Shown in pieces: positions 44,541 to 53,394 of a DNA stretch of 64,000 nucleotides (position 1 is the first letter of the stretch; the number at the start of each line of letters is the position of its first letter). The DNA is from Comamonas sp. KCTC 72670. Its GTDB lineage: Bacteria; Myxococcota; Myxococcia; Myxococcales; Myxococcaceae. Location of the stretch: contig BNCN01000012.1 of the NCBI GenBank assembly GCA_014656495.1, positions 114,233 to 178,232 of the forward strand, in the 5' to 3' direction. Below the pieces are notes generated by a model, which saw only the letters and a program-made list of their open reading frames with translations, made no database searches and was not told the origin of the DNA. The position numbers were made by a program, and so were the translations under genes.

Positions 44541-44580
44541 GGCGGCCGGGCCACCAGGCAGCCCGGCCGCCTCGCCGTTT
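44541..44580 (+). terminator. Rho-independent terminator after the MlaC-like gene
   Basis: GGCGGCCGGGC (44541-44551) is an exact complement of GCCCGGCCGCC (44561-44571) with a nine-base loop, followed by TCGCCGTTT. The stem starts 13 bases after the stop codon. Confidence 0.75.
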
Positions 44581-44630
44581 CCGCGGCGGCAGCGCATCGC
44601 GTAGAGTGCACCTCCCCCCTTGCCTGGCCG

Positions 44631-46769
44631 ATGACCGCCCCCACCCCCGTCCAGTCCACGGCGACCAAGCCGCAGCCCTCCGCCCGTGAGGTGGATGCCT
44701 TCTGCATGCAGTACGCCCCTCGGGCCCCCGGCCACTCCGCCGTGCGCGACCTGTACCGGCTGCTGTGCGACGTGCCCGAAGGCGGCCTGGAGCAACGCCT
44801 CGAGTGGGTGGAGCGCTGGGTGCAGTGGCTGCGCGAGCGCATCCCCGCCCACGGGCTGGTGGACGCCTTGGAGCCCGAGGTCTCGCCCTCCGACAGCCGC
44901 CTGGCGCTCCTGGTCCGCGTGCTCGAGGGTGAGCCGGCGATGCGCGCCGCCGTCACCCGGCTGGTGGCCGCGGTCTGCGAGGGCTGCCGGGGCCTCACGC
45001 TCTTCGCCCAGGTGGGACTGCCCGCGGGCCAGGGCTTCTTCGCCGAGGCGTCGGACCGGTTCGCCCGCACCCTGCTGCCCACGGTGCCCGAGCCCGGCAA
45101 GCTGTCCGAGCTGCTGCTGCGCCTGTGCCCGCACCCGGACGACGCGAGGTGGCTCGCGGGGCTGTCACCCACGCGCCTGGCGCAATTGGCGGCCCTGGTG
45201 GGGGAGCCCAAGCCCCCCGAGCCCGCGCCCGCCGCCCGCGTGCGCGCCGACTTGATGGACGCGCTGCTGCTGCTCGCGGTGCAGTTGGCGGCGCTGGGCA
45301 TGGCGGAGGACGTGCGGGACCGCAGCCCGGAGACGGCCTTCCGCGCCTCGCCCTTCCTGAGGCTGAGGATGCTGTGCGACTCGGTGCTCGCGCGCGACGG
45401 CGCGCCGGACACGCTGCGGGACCTGGCCACCTGCGTGGCGGACTGCCGGCAGGTGGTGGCCAGCGTGTCACGCCACCTGGAGGACCGGGGCGTCAGCGTG
45501 GACCTCGTCTACCGGCTGGAGCGCATCCGCCGGGGCCTGCAGCGCATGGAGGCCATCGCCCGCGTGCTGGGCGCTCCCCGGGGCGAGGCACGGTGGCGCG
45601 AGGCGATGGCGCTGGTGTCGAACCTGCTGCGCCGCGCGCACGCGGACCGCTCCGTCATGGAGCTGGCGCGGCGGAACGTGCGGATGCTGGCGCGCAAAAT
45701 CGTCGAACGCGCGGGCCACTCCGGCGAGCACTACATCACCAGCACCCGCGAGGGCTTCCACGCCATGGTGCACTCCGCGGCGGGCGGCGGCCTGGTGACC
45801 GCGGTCGCGGTGGCGAACAAGACGTTCCTGTCGGGCTTGCTGCTGGCGCCCTTCTTCTCCTTCATGGCCGTGGGGCTGAACTACGCGGCGGCCTTCGTGC
45901 TCATCCAGTTGCTGGGCTTCACGCTGGCCACGAAGCAGCCGTCCGTGACGGCCGCAACGCTCGCGGGCGCGGTGGGAGAAGGCGCCCGCGGCGAGCGGCT
46001 GGCCAGCCTGGTGGAGCTCATCCCCCGCATCACCCGCTCCCAGCTCGCGGCCTTCGCGGGCAACCTGGGCGTGGTGGCGCCCACGGCCGTCGCCTTCGCC
46101 CTGGGGTATCAGGCCCTCACCGGCCACACCTTCATGAGCCCGGCCAAGGCCCAGGCCACGGTGGCCTCGCTCCATCCCTGGAAGAGCGGCACCTTGCTCT
46201 ACGCCGCGATGACGGGCGTCATGCTGTGGATGAGCAGCGTGGCGGGGGGCTGGCTGGAGAACTTCGTCGTGTACCGGAGGCTGCCGGAGGCGCTCGCCCA
46301 CCACCCCCTGCTGCGGCGGCTGCTGGGAGTGGACCGGGCGCGACGGCTGGCGGATGGCTTCCAGCACGCGGCCTCGGGCCTGGGCGCCAACGTGGCGCTG
46401 GGCTTCCTGTTGGCCCTGGGGCCGGTGGTGGGCCGCTTCTTCGGCCTCGTCCTGGATGTGCGCCATGTCACCTTCGTGCTCGGCGCGCTCGCCCTGGCCG
46501 GCACCTCCCTGGGGCCCGACGCGGTGCTCCAGCCCGCGTTCTTGTGGGCGTTGGGGGGCGCGGCCCTGACGGGCTTCATCAACTTCGGGGTGTCCTTCTC
46601 GCTGGCCCTGGGGGTGGCGGCGCGCGCCCGGGACGTCCCCAGCCGGGAAGCCCTGCCCTTCCTCCGCGCCGTGCTCACCCACCTCGTCCGGGAGCCCCGC
46701 TCGTTCTTTTTGCCTCCCAAGGAGTTGGAAAACGACGTGCTGCGGGTCTCCGCGCCGCCGGCGAGCTGA
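44631..46769 (+). CDS. Gcr-family multispanning membrane protein ('site-specific recombinase' family name)
   Basis: A 712-residue protein. The N-terminal half is soluble and helical (LEQRLEWVERWVQWLRERIPAHG, VDLVYRLERIRRGLQRMEAIARVL). The C-terminal half has about seven to eight membrane segments, with TAVAVANKTFLSGLLLAPFFSF and GFINFGVSFSLALGVAARARD. This matches the SpecificRecomb/Gcr family, which databases often call a site-specific recombinase although it has no recombinase catalytic motif and is clearly an integral membrane protein. The real function is unknown. It lies between MlaC-like and RND genes, which suggests an envelope role. Confidence 0.82.
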   Translation: MTAPTPVQSTATKPQPSAREVDAFCMQYAPRAPGHSAVRDLYRLLCDVPEGGLEQRLEWVERWVQWLRERIPAHGLVDALEPEVSPSDSRLALLVRVLEGEPAMRAAVTRLVAAVCEGCRGLTLFAQVGLPAGQGFFAEASDRFARTLLPTVPEPGKLSELLLRLCPHPDDARWLAGLSPTRLAQLAALVGEPKPPEPAPAARVRADLMDALLLLAVQLAALGMAEDVRDRSPETAFRASPFLRLRMLCDSVLARDGAPDTLRDLATCVADCRQVVASVSRHLEDRGVSVDLVYRLERIRRGLQRMEAIARVLGAPRGEARWREAMALVSNLLRRAHADRSVMELARRNVRMLARKIVERAGHSGEHYITSTREGFHAMVHSAAGGGLVTAVAVANKTFLSGLLLAPFFSFMAVGLNYAAAFVLIQLLGFTLATKQPSVTAATLAGAVGEGARGERLASLVELIPRITRSQLAAFAGNLGVVAPTAVAFALGYQALTGHTFMSPAKAQATVASLHPWKSGTLLYAAMTGVMLWMSSVAGGWLENFVVYRRLPEALAHHPLLRRLLGVDRARRLADGFQHAASGLGANVALGFLLALGPVVGRFFGLVLDVRHVTFVLGALALAGTSLGPDAVLQPAFLWALGGAALTGFINFGVSFSLALGVAARARDVPSREALPFLRAVLTHLVREPRSFFLPPKELENDVLRVSAPPAS

Positions 46770-46861
46770 GTTTTATTCCCCGGGGGATGCGGCAGGGCAG
46801 CGGCCTGACGGCCGGGCTTTGCCTTTCGGGACAGGGCTTTTGCCGGTAGGGTCCCCGCCGC

Positions 46862-49546
46862 ATGAGCGGCGATAGAAATCCGAACTCCCACTCCCGTTTC
46901 GCCCAGGCCTTCGCCGGACTTCTCGTCCAGCGCGCCGGGTCCGTCCTCCTCCTGATGCTGGCCCTGCTGGCCGTGTCACTGTGGGGAACGTCGAAGCTGC
47001 ACATCAACTCCAACCAGCTCGACCTCATCTCCCAGGACCTGGAAGAGGTGAAGGACGTCAAGCAGGTCATCGACATGGTGGGAGGCAGCGGCTTCCTCAT
47101 GGTCGCCCTGCGCTCGTCCGACGAGGCCGCGATGAAGCGCACCGCGGACGACCTCGCGGCCATCCTCCAGGCGGACAAGGAGAACGTGCGCAACGTCTCC
47201 TACAAGCTGCCCGTCGAGTTCATCCAGCAGAACATGGTCCTCTTCGTGAAGACGGAGGACCTGGTCGAGGGCAAGCGCCGCATCATGGAGTTCCTGCGCG
47301 ACAAGCTGAAGCGCAGCAACCCGTTCTTCATCGACCTGGGCGGCTCCAAGCCCGTCGAGCTGAACATGCAGGACCTAGTCGACAAGTACTCTTCCATTGG
47401 CAAGAAGAGCATCCGCGACGACTACAACATCTCCAACGACAAGAAGATGTTGATGCTGCTCGTCAAGCCGATGTGGGACAACACCGAGATTGGCAAGACG
47501 AAGGAGTACCTGGAGCGGCTCAAGGGCCAGATTGACGCGTACTCCGCGCAGCCCGGCAAGGTGAAGCTGGTCGAGGACTACAAGCTGATGGGCGATGACA
47601 AGACCATCGCCTACGGCTTCACCGGCTCCTACAAGACGACGGTGGATGACTCGTACGCCATCGAGGACTCCCTGGAGCCGGTGACGCTCATCGCCCTGGG
47701 CTCCATCTTCCTCATCACCATCATCTTCTTCCGCAAGCTGGCGCCGACCTTCCTGGTCGTCATCGGCACGGTGGTGGGCACGCTCTACACGCTCGGCTTC
47801 ACCTACGCGACGGTGGGCGAGCTGAACATGATTACGTCCATCCTGGGCGGCATCCTGCTCGGCTTCGGCATCGACTACGGCATCCACTTCATCTTCCGCA
47901 CGCGGCTGGAGCTGGGCGCGGGCAAGCCGTACGACGTGGCCATCCGCGACGCGGTGATGAACGCGGGCCGTCCGGCCGCGGTGGCCGCCGTGGTGACCGC
48001 CGGCTCCTTCTTCGTGCTGATGGTCAGCGAGTTCCGCGGCTTCAGCCAGTTCGGCTTCCTGGCCGGCATGGGCACCCTCATCCTGGGCCTCACGCTGTTC
48101 TGCTGGAGCGCGTCCATCCTGGCGCTGGCCGGCCGCATCAACCCGGAGCTGCCCCAGAAGCTCATCGGCATCATGAAGCCGCCGCCCACCAACTCCGCCA
48201 CCACCGGCAAGGAGCTGCGCATCCCCAAGCCGAAGCTGGTGCTGGGCATCAGCACGGCCATCGTCGCGCTCATCTGCGCCGCCGCGGTGCCCTGGGCCGG
48301 GTCCGAGGAGCCGCCCAAGGGCGTGGAGCTGGGCTTCTTCGAGCGCCTCAAGTACGGCGTCAGCTTCAACTACAACACCCGCGCGCTCATCCCCGACGGC
48401 ATGTCGTCCGTGCTGCTCCAGGACGAAATCAACGAGCGCTTCAACATCTCCAGCGACCCGATGGCCATCTACACCAAGGACCTGGACGAGGCCGAGGGCG
48501 TGTACCGGGAGCTGACGCAGAACCCGGACAAGTACCCCTCCATCGACCAGGTGGTGAGCATCTTCACCTTCGTGCCTCCGGCGGAGACGGCCGCGGCCAA
48601 CGCCAAGGTGCTGGAGGAGTGGAAGGCGGAGATGGCGCAACTCGAGGAGGAGGGCTTCTCCGTCGCCGCGCTGCCGCCGGAGATGCAGGCCAACGCGGAC
48701 TTCTTCAAGAAGGTGCTGGACGCCAAGCCCTTCGACGTCCACGGCGTGCCGGCCAACTACACCGCCCAGTTCCGCAACCTGCCCTCCGCCAGGCCGGAGA
48801 ACCACGGCTACCTGACGTACATCTACGCCAGCGTGGACCTGATGGACGGCCAGAAAATGCTGGCGTTCTCCGACGAGACGCGGGTCATCAAGGCCTCGTA
48901 CACGCCGGGCAAGTACGACCAGGACGCGTGGGACCCGAAGGCCCCCACCGTGGAGAAGGAGTTCCGCGCCGCGGGCGCCACGCAGCTCTACGCGCGGCTG
49001 GCGCGCATCGTCCTCTGGGACGGCAAGGTCACCGTGGTGCTCACCGCGCTGTGGATCCTGGCCATGCACTTCCTGGACTTCCGCAACGCGAAGCTGGCGC
49101 TGGCGTCGGTGATTCCGCTGGGCGTGGGCGTGGCGATGATGCTCGGAATCATGGCGCTGACAGGGCTGCGCCTGAACTTCATGAACATCATCATCCTGCC
49201 CATCCTCCTGGGCTTCGGCGTGAGTCACGGCCTCTACCTGCTCCACCGCTTCCTGGAGGGCACCTCGCCCCTGGTGGCGCTGCGCAGCGTGGGCGCGGCC
49301 GTGGCCTCCTCCACGCTGACGGCCGTGGTGGCCTTCGCGGCGCTGCTGGCCGCGGCCCACAACGGCCTGCGCTCCATGGGTCTGGTAGCGTGCATTGGCC
49401 TCATCACCACGCTGGTGGTGTCCTTCACCGTGCTGGCCGCGGTGATGCAGCTCATGTACGACCGCCGTCAGCGCGAGTCGGGCAAGCCCTCGGGTGAGGG
49501 TGGCTCGGCTGGCGGTGGCAAGGACTCCGAGCCGAAGGCGGCCTGA
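46862..49546 (+). CDS. RND/MMPL-family exporter (HAE3 type)
   Basis: An 894-residue RND-fold transporter with two repeats, each with one helix, a periplasmic loop of about 250 residues, and five more helices. Helix 1 is SVLLLMLALLAVSLWGT. The family's GIDYGIHFIFR (first half) and GFGVSHGLYLLHRFLEG (second half) match the GxDYxxxxxxR-type motif IV; the second half has lost the Asp. HAE3/HpnN-like proteins move hopanoids or other lipids rather than drugs. The neighbouring MlaC-like gene supports lipid transport. The C-terminus is Gly/Ser/Lys-rich. Confidence 0.9.
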   Translation: MSGDRNPNSHSRFAQAFAGLLVQRAGSVLLLMLALLAVSLWGTSKLHINSNQLDLISQDLEEVKDVKQVIDMVGGSGFLMVALRSSDEAAMKRTADDLAAILQADKENVRNVSYKLPVEFIQQNMVLFVKTEDLVEGKRRIMEFLRDKLKRSNPFFIDLGGSKPVELNMQDLVDKYSSIGKKSIRDDYNISNDKKMLMLLVKPMWDNTEIGKTKEYLERLKGQIDAYSAQPGKVKLVEDYKLMGDDKTIAYGFTGSYKTTVDDSYAIEDSLEPVTLIALGSIFLITIIFFRKLAPTFLVVIGTVVGTLYTLGFTYATVGELNMITSILGGILLGFGIDYGIHFIFRTRLELGAGKPYDVAIRDAVMNAGRPAAVAAVVTAGSFFVLMVSEFRGFSQFGFLAGMGTLILGLTLFCWSASILALAGRINPELPQKLIGIMKPPPTNSATTGKELRIPKPKLVLGISTAIVALICAAAVPWAGSEEPPKGVELGFFERLKYGVSFNYNTRALIPDGMSSVLLQDEINERFNISSDPMAIYTKDLDEAEGVYRELTQNPDKYPSIDQVVSIFTFVPPAETAAANAKVLEEWKAEMAQLEEEGFSVAALPPEMQANADFFKKVLDAKPFDVHGVPANYTAQFRNLPSARPENHGYLTYIYASVDLMDGQKMLAFSDETRVIKASYTPGKYDQDAWDPKAPTVEKEFRAAGATQLYARLARIVLWDGKVTVVLTALWILAMHFLDFRNAKLALASVIPLGVGVAMMLGIMALTGLRLNFMNIIILPILLGFGVSHGLYLLHRFLEGTSPLVALRSVGAAVASSTLTAVVAFAALLAAAHNGLRSMGLVACIGLITTLVVSFTVLAAVMQLMYDRRQRESGKPSGEGGSAGGGKDSEPKAA

Positions 49547-49576
49547 GCCGCCTGGCCCGGGCGTGCATCTGACGGA

Positions 49577-49601
49577 GGCCCCCTTCTCCAAGAAGGGGGC
49601 C
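49577..49601 (+). terminator. 11-base-pair hairpin between RND and lipoprotein genes
   Basis: GGCCCCCTTCT pairs perfectly with AGAAGGGGGCC around a three-base loop. It ends immediately before the GGGAGAGGG ribosome-binding site of the next gene. It may terminate or attenuate read-through, or control translation of the lipoprotein. Confidence 0.6.
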
Positions 49602-49615
49602 GGGAGAGGGACATC

Positions 49616-50212
49616 ATGATGAAGCGACTGTTGCCCGTGCTCGGGCTGGGCCTGCTGTCCGGATGCTCCGCGGTGAAGAGCCAGCGGCTCCGCCCCGACT
49701 ACGACACGGTGGACAAGCACCAGGTGAAGCGGCTGGTGGTGGTGACGCAGCCGCTGCCCGACGGCAAGGTCGCCGTGGGCGAGCTGTGGAGCCTCATCGC
49801 CCGCCAGTGGGTGAACCAGAACCGGGACTTCCTGGTGAAGGAGAGCGCGGCGCTCCCCGACGTCCCCACCGACGCCACGTTCAAGGCGCTGTGCGTGGAG
49901 GGCCTGGAGGGCGTGCTGTGGCTGTCGCCGCAAATCGCGCTCAGGGGCAGCGGCGCCGAGGCCGCCGTGGTGGCCAAGCTCGTGCGCTGCCGCGACGGCG
50001 AAGAGGTCTGGGCCGCCGAGGCCGCCGGGAGCTGGAGCTCCAAGGATTCGGACTACGAGCAGCGCATCGGCCAGTACGTCCAGGAGCTGGGCGAAGAGGT
50101 GGCCCCCTACGTCGTGCCCACCACCAAGCTGCTGACGGCCACGTTGGACACGCTGCCCAATCCCGAACTGAACGACGCGGACAAGGACGAGAAAATCGAG
50201 CTGGGTGAGTAG
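49616..50212 (+). CDS. Lipoprotein downstream of the RND exporter
   Basis: A 198-residue lipoprotein with lipobox LLSGC (C17). The mature part has alternating strands such as VKRLVVVTQPLPDGKVAVGEL and helices, and ends EEVAPYVVPTTKLLTATLDTLPNPELNDADK. I do not recognise a family; it resembles other uncharacterised myxobacterial lipoproteins placed next to HAE3-type transporters. It is probably an outer-membrane or periplasmic partner of the RND/MlaC-like system. GGGAGAGGG precedes ATG 49616. Confidence 0.78.
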   Translation: MMKRLLPVLGLGLLSGCSAVKSQRLRPDYDTVDKHQVKRLVVVTQPLPDGKVAVGELWSLIARQWVNQNRDFLVKESAALPDVPTDATFKALCVEGLEGVLWLSPQIALRGSGAEAAVVAKLVRCRDGEEVWAAEAAGSWSSKDSDYEQRIGQYVQELGEEVAPYVVPTTKLLTATLDTLPNPELNDADKDEKIELGE

Positions 50213-50223
50213 GTTCATCCCTC

Positions 50224-50718
50224 GTGGATGAGCAGACCGTCACCCTGAGATTGGCCCTGGCCGCCCTGCTGGGGGGTGTGCTGGGGCTGGAGCGTGAGGT
50301 GCGCGGCCAGGCCGCGGGGCTGCGCACCCACATCCTCGTCTCCCTGGGCGCCTGCTGCTTCACGCTGGCCAGCGTCTTCATTGAAGTGGCGCTGGGCCCG
50401 GACACGCCCGAAGGCACCCGGGGCGACATCAGCCGCATCGCCAGCCAGGTGGTGGTGGGCATCGGCTTCCTGGGCGCGGGCGTCATCCTGCGCCACAACG
50501 GCCAGGTGACGGGCCTCACGACGGCGGCCAACCTCTGGCTCACCGCGTCCGTGGGGCTGGCCACGGGGCTCGGCTTTCCCTTCGCCGCCCTCACCACCAC
50601 CGCCATCGCCTTGATGTGCCTCGCGGGCCTGCGCCCGCTGGAGCGCGCCATCAGCCGCTACCGCGTCCGCCGGGGCATCCGCCGCGAGCAGGACGTGGAC
50701 GGCGACGAACGCCCCTGA
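50224..50718 (+). CDS. MgtC/SapB-family membrane protein
   Basis: A 164-residue protein starting at GTG 50224, 11 bases after the lipoprotein stop. It has four hydrophobic segments and the MgtC signature: LGLEREVRGQAAGLRTHILV, then DISRIASQVVVGIGFLGAGVI and GLTTAANLWLTASVGLATG. MgtC proteins are linked to growth at low Mg2+ and to ATP-synthase control in pathogens. The longer C-terminal ACT-like domain of Salmonella MgtC is absent, as in many environmental SapB proteins. Confidence 0.9.
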   Translation: MDEQTVTLRLALAALLGGVLGLEREVRGQAAGLRTHILVSLGACCFTLASVFIEVALGPDTPEGTRGDISRIASQVVVGIGFLGAGVILRHNGQVTGLTTAANLWLTASVGLATGLGFPFAALTTTAIALMCLAGLRPLERAISRYRVRRGIRREQDVDGDERP

Positions 50719-50755
50719 AGCCACGCGTCCGCCGCGCACGCCGCCACACCACCGC

Positions 50756-50787
50756 TTGCGCCAATAACGCAACTCAGTTACATAAAC
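50756..50787 (+). promoter_or_regulatory. Promoter of the zinc-response operon with overlapping inverted repeats (candidate Zur box)
   Basis: TTGCGC (50756-50761) and TACATA (50779-50784) are separated by 17 bases, a good sigma-70-type promoter. Overlying them are TTGCG-N7-CGCAA (50756-50772), TAAC-N8-GTTA (50765-50780) and GTT-N5-AAC (50777-50787). The patch is AT-rich in a GC-rich setting and sits in front of genes that are Zur-controlled in other bacteria. The exact Zur box of myxobacteria is not known to me. Confidence 0.55.
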
Positions 50788-50789
50788 AC

Positions 50790-50810
50790 CCCGACTACCT
50801 CTGAGTCGGG
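50790..50810 (+). other. Leader hairpin of the zinc-response operon
   Basis: CCCGACT-N7-AGTCGGG is a perfect 7-base-pair stem, just after the promoter and 66 bases before the rpmG start. No T-run follows. It may stabilise the leader or act in regulation; it might also be the end of the mgtC-type transcript. Confidence 0.4.
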
Positions 50811-50876
50811 CGTGTCACCGCGCGGCCTCCTGGCCTCGCGGCATGCCCTGTCGCGTCCTCACGTCCGGAGACCTCC

Positions 50877-51041
50877 ATGCCCAAGGGAAACCGCACCATC
50901 ATCCAGCTCGTGTCGTCCGCGGGGACGGGCTACGTCTACACAACGACGAAGAACAAGCGAAAGTCGCAGGAGAAGCTTCAGCTCAAGAAGTACGACCCGC
51001 GCGTGCGCAAGCATGTGCTCTTCGTGGAGGGCAAACCGTGA
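50877..51041 (+). CDS. rpmG: Ribosomal protein L33, cysteine-free (zinc-independent) form
   Basis: A 54-residue protein with GGAG upstream. [18 protein letters not shown] followed by [23 protein letters not shown] and [13 protein letters not shown] matches L33. Zinc-binding L33 has two CxxC pairs; here there are no cysteines, and KYDP stands where the zinc form has a Cys. Such C-minus paralogues replace the zinc form in 50S subunits during zinc shortage and so free zinc. The stop overlaps the GTG start of the COG0523 gene (GTGA), which couples their translation. Confidence 0.93.
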   Translation: MPKGNRTIIQLVSSAGTGYVYTTTKNKRKSQEKLQLKKYDPRVRKHVLFVEGKP

Positions 51042-52273
51042 CGCCGCCCCGGCTGCCCGTCACGGTGCTCTCCGGCTTCCTCGGCGCGGGCAAGACGACG
51101 CTGCTCAACCACGTCCTCCAGAACCGAGAGGGCCTGCGGGTGGCGGTCATCGTCAACGACATGAGCGAGGTGAACATCGACGCCCGGCTGGTGAAGGCGG
51201 GCGGCGGGGCGCTGAGCCGCGTGGACGAGAAGCTCGTGGAGCTGTCCAACGGGTGTATCTGCTGCACGCTGCGCGAGGACCTGCTCCTGGAGGTCTCCCG
51301 GCTCGCCCGGGAAGGCCGCTTCGACTACCTGCTCATCGAGTCCACCGGCATCTCCGAGCCCCTGCCCGTCGCGGAGACCTTCACCTTCGAGGACGAATCC
51401 GGCCAGCGCCTGTCGGACGTGGCGCGGCTGGACACCCTGGTGACGGTGGTGGACGCCCTCCACTTCCTGCGGGACTGGAACGCCGCGGATGACCTCGCCG
51501 CGCGAGGGCTCGCCGCAGCGGACGAGGACGAGCGCACCGTGGTGGACCTGCTCGTGGAGCAGGTGGAGTTCGCGGACGTGCTCGTGCTCAACAAGCTGGA
51601 CCTGGTCCCCGCGGAGGAAGCCGCCCGGCTCCAGGACATCCTGCGCAAGCTCAACCCCGGCGCGGCGCTCGTCCCCGCGGAGCGCGGGCGCGTCCCGCTG
51701 ACCGCGGTGCTCAACACCGGCCGCTTCGACTTCGAGCGCGCGCGCCGCTCACCCGGCTGGCTCCGGGAGCTGCGGGGCGAGCACACGCCGGAGACGGAGA
51801 CGTACGGCATCCGCAGCTTCGTCTTCCGCAGCCGCGTGCCCTTCCACCCCGCCCGGCTGTGGGACTTCATCCACGGGAGCTGGACGGGGGTGCTGCGCTC
51901 CAAGGGCTTCTTCTGGCTCGCGTCTCGGAATGACATCGCGGGCGTGTGGGCCCAGGCGGGCGGCGCGTGCAGCTTCGAGCCCGGCGGGGTGTGGTGGGAC
52001 GCCATGCCCCGCGCCGAGTGGCCGGAGGACGCCGCCTCCCGCGCCGACATCGAGCGCGAGTGCGTGGGCCCCCACGGCGACCGGCGGCAGGAAGTCGTCT
52101 TCATCACCCTGGACGCGGACCACGAGGAGATGGCGCGGCTGCTCGAGGACTGCCTGCTCACGCCCGGGGAGCTGGCGCGCGGACCGGGGCACTGGGCCCG
52201 GTTCGAGGACCCGTTTCCTGAATGGACGGTGCTGCGGGCCGAGGACGCGTCCCAGGAAGCGGAGGGCGCCTGA
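51038..52273 (+). CDS. COG0523 (CobW/ZigA-like) GTPase, putative zinc metallochaperone
   Basis: A 411-residue G3E GTPase. Walker A is G13-FLGAGKT ([16 protein letters not shown]), the metal site is C73-I-C75-C76 in [11 protein letters not shown], and the guanine-recognition motif is NKLD in [11 protein letters not shown]. The C-terminal CobW_C domain spans about residues 240-395. Zur-regulated COG0523 proteins such as ZigA and YciC are thought to pass zinc to essential enzymes under limitation. Start GTG 51038 overlaps the rpmG stop. Its neighbours, zinc-free ribosomal proteins and DUF1826, strongly support a zinc-starvation role rather than cobalamin synthesis. Confidence 0.94.
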   Translation: MTPPRLPVTVLSGFLGAGKTTLLNHVLQNREGLRVAVIVNDMSEVNIDARLVKAGGGALSRVDEKLVELSNGCICCTLREDLLLEVSRLAREGRFDYLLIESTGISEPLPVAETFTFEDESGQRLSDVARLDTLVTVVDALHFLRDWNAADDLAARGLAAADEDERTVVDLLVEQVEFADVLVLNKLDLVPAEEAARLQDILRKLNPGAALVPAERGRVPLTAVLNTGRFDFERARRSPGWLRELRGEHTPETETYGIRSFVFRSRVPFHPARLWDFIHGSWTGVLRSKGFFWLASRNDIAGVWAQAGGACSFEPGGVWWDAMPRAEWPEDAASRADIERECVGPHGDRRQEVVFITLDADHEEMARLLEDCLLTPGELARGPGHWARFEDPFPEWTVLRAEDASQEAEGA

Positions 52274-52274
52274 G

Positions 52275-52922
52275 ATGCGGCCCGCGCACGCCCTCCCCTC
52301 CCGCCCCGTCGCGCCCCGGGAGGCCCATGCCTTCGTCTGGACGCCCGAGGCGCTCGCGGACATCTACCGCGCGGAGCTCAACCTCTGCGTCTGGCGCCGG
52401 GGCTTCGACACGCCGCTGACGCATTGGCTCAACGACGTGGTGGCCACACGCGAGTTGGACGTCATCGCCCGCGTGCGCGGCGACGCACCGGACCTGAGGT
52501 CCCGGCTCGAAGGGCTGCCCCAGGGCCCCCTGTTCGAGGCGTGGCTCGAGGACGTGCACTTCCTCGCGCGGCTCTACGTGGACCTGTTCGGCGTCGCCGA
52601 ACTGGGTGTGCGCCTCCACATAATCGGCGGGGACATGTGCCCGCGCTTCCATGTGGACCGCGTGGGCGTCCGGCTGCTGTGCACCTATGCGGGCCCGGCC
52701 ACCGAATGGCTGGAGAACGTCCACGTCGTGCGCGGCGCGCTCGGGGCCACCGGTGACGTCACGCGGCCGGGCGCCCCCGTCCGCGCGCTGGAGCGCTTCG
52801 ACGTGGCGCTCCTCAAGGGCGAGTCGTGGCCCGGCAACCAGGGCAACGGCGCCGTGCACCGCTCTCCCGCCATCGCCGGCAGTGGCCGGCGGCGGCTCTT
52901 CCTCTCCATCGAAGCACTCTAG
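52275..52922 (+). CDS. DUF1826-domain protein
   Basis: A 215-residue protein starting two bases after the GTPase stop. The conserved core is [25 protein letters not shown], and the C-terminus has [28 protein letters not shown] and VHRSP give a His-x-Asp...His pattern like a mononuclear-iron or zinc site, but this is inference. DUF1826 genes repeatedly accompany COG0523 genes in putative Zur regulons of proteobacteria. The activity is unknown. It is probably cytoplasmic, since no signal peptide is present. Confidence 0.88.
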   Translation: MRPAHALPSRPVAPREAHAFVWTPEALADIYRAELNLCVWRRGFDTPLTHWLNDVVATRELDVIARVRGDAPDLRSRLEGLPQGPLFEAWLEDVHFLARLYVDLFGVAELGVRLHIIGGDMCPRFHVDRVGVRLLCTYAGPATEWLENVHVVRGALGATGDVTRPGAPVRALERFDVALLKGESWPGNQGNGAVHRSPAIAGSGRRRLFLSIEAL

Positions 52923-52933
52923 AGGCCCCCACC

Positions 52934-53170
52934 ATGTCCAAGGTCTGCCAGGTCACCGGAAAGCGGCCGCTCGTCGGCAACACCGTCTCCCACGCCAACA
53001 ACCGGCACAAGCGGCGCTCGCTGCCCAACCTCCAGTGGCACCGCTTCTGGGTGCCGCACCTGAACCGCTTCGTGAAGCTGCGGGTGAGCACGCACGGCAT
53101 CCGCATCATCAACCAGCGCGGCATCGACCGCGTGGTGCGCGAGCTGCTCGCGGAAGGCGTGAAGCTCTGA
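52934..53170 (+). CDS. rpmB: Ribosomal protein L28, zinc-independent form
   Basis: A 78-residue protein, the same length as E. coli L28: [20 protein letters not shown] followed by [18 protein letters not shown] and a C-terminal helix. Only one cysteine (C5) is present, so the two-CxxC zinc knuckle of the C-plus form is lacking. It should be a 50S subunit component that can replace a zinc-binding L28 encoded elsewhere. The stop overlaps the start of the next small gene by one base (TGATG). Confidence 0.93.
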   Translation: MSKVCQVTGKRPLVGNTVSHANNRHKRRSLPNLQWHRFWVPHLNRFVKLRVSTHGIRIINQRGIDRVVRELLAEGVKL

Positions 53171-53364
53171 TGCGCCGCCGCGAGGGCCGCCCCACCCGCG
53201 CGCCGAGGCTCCGGTGCGCCGCGCGGCACCGGCCACGAGGCCGTGCGTTCGCGCCGCCGCTGATGGTGGACGTCGCCGCGGACGACTCGGACGAAGCCGC
53301 GGCGCCCCCGTCCCACCTGAACGTCGTGCCCTCCGCTGAACCCCTGAGCGAGTCCGTGCCCTGA
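53170..53364 (+). CDS. Small protein between rpmB and rpsN, unknown
   Basis: A 64-residue frame starting inside the rpmB stop codon (TGATG) and ending 30 bases before rpsN. The N-terminal half is strongly basic (RRREGRPTRAPRLRCAARHRPRGR) and the C-terminal half acidic and Ser/Pro-rich (DVAADDSDEAAAPPSHLN). It matches no ribosomal protein I know. The basic arm could bind RNA, but the low-complexity content also allows that it is only a spacer frame. Translational coupling and operon position are the support. Confidence 0.5.
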   Translation: MRRREGRPTRAPRLRCAARHRPRGRAFAPPLMVDVAADDSDEAAAPPSHLNVVPSAEPLSESVP

Positions 53365-53394
53365 GGGCCGGCTCGCACCGAGAGAGACACCGCC

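Noticed and set aside
44631-46769. Mobile element based on the 'site-specific recombinase' family name
   Set aside because: The protein is a multispanning membrane protein without recombinase catalytic residues, and no flanking repeats are seen.
47375-50218. A 947-codon open frame opposite the RND exporter and lipoprotein
   Set aside because: Same reason: His/Arg/Gln-rich shadow frame with no motif.
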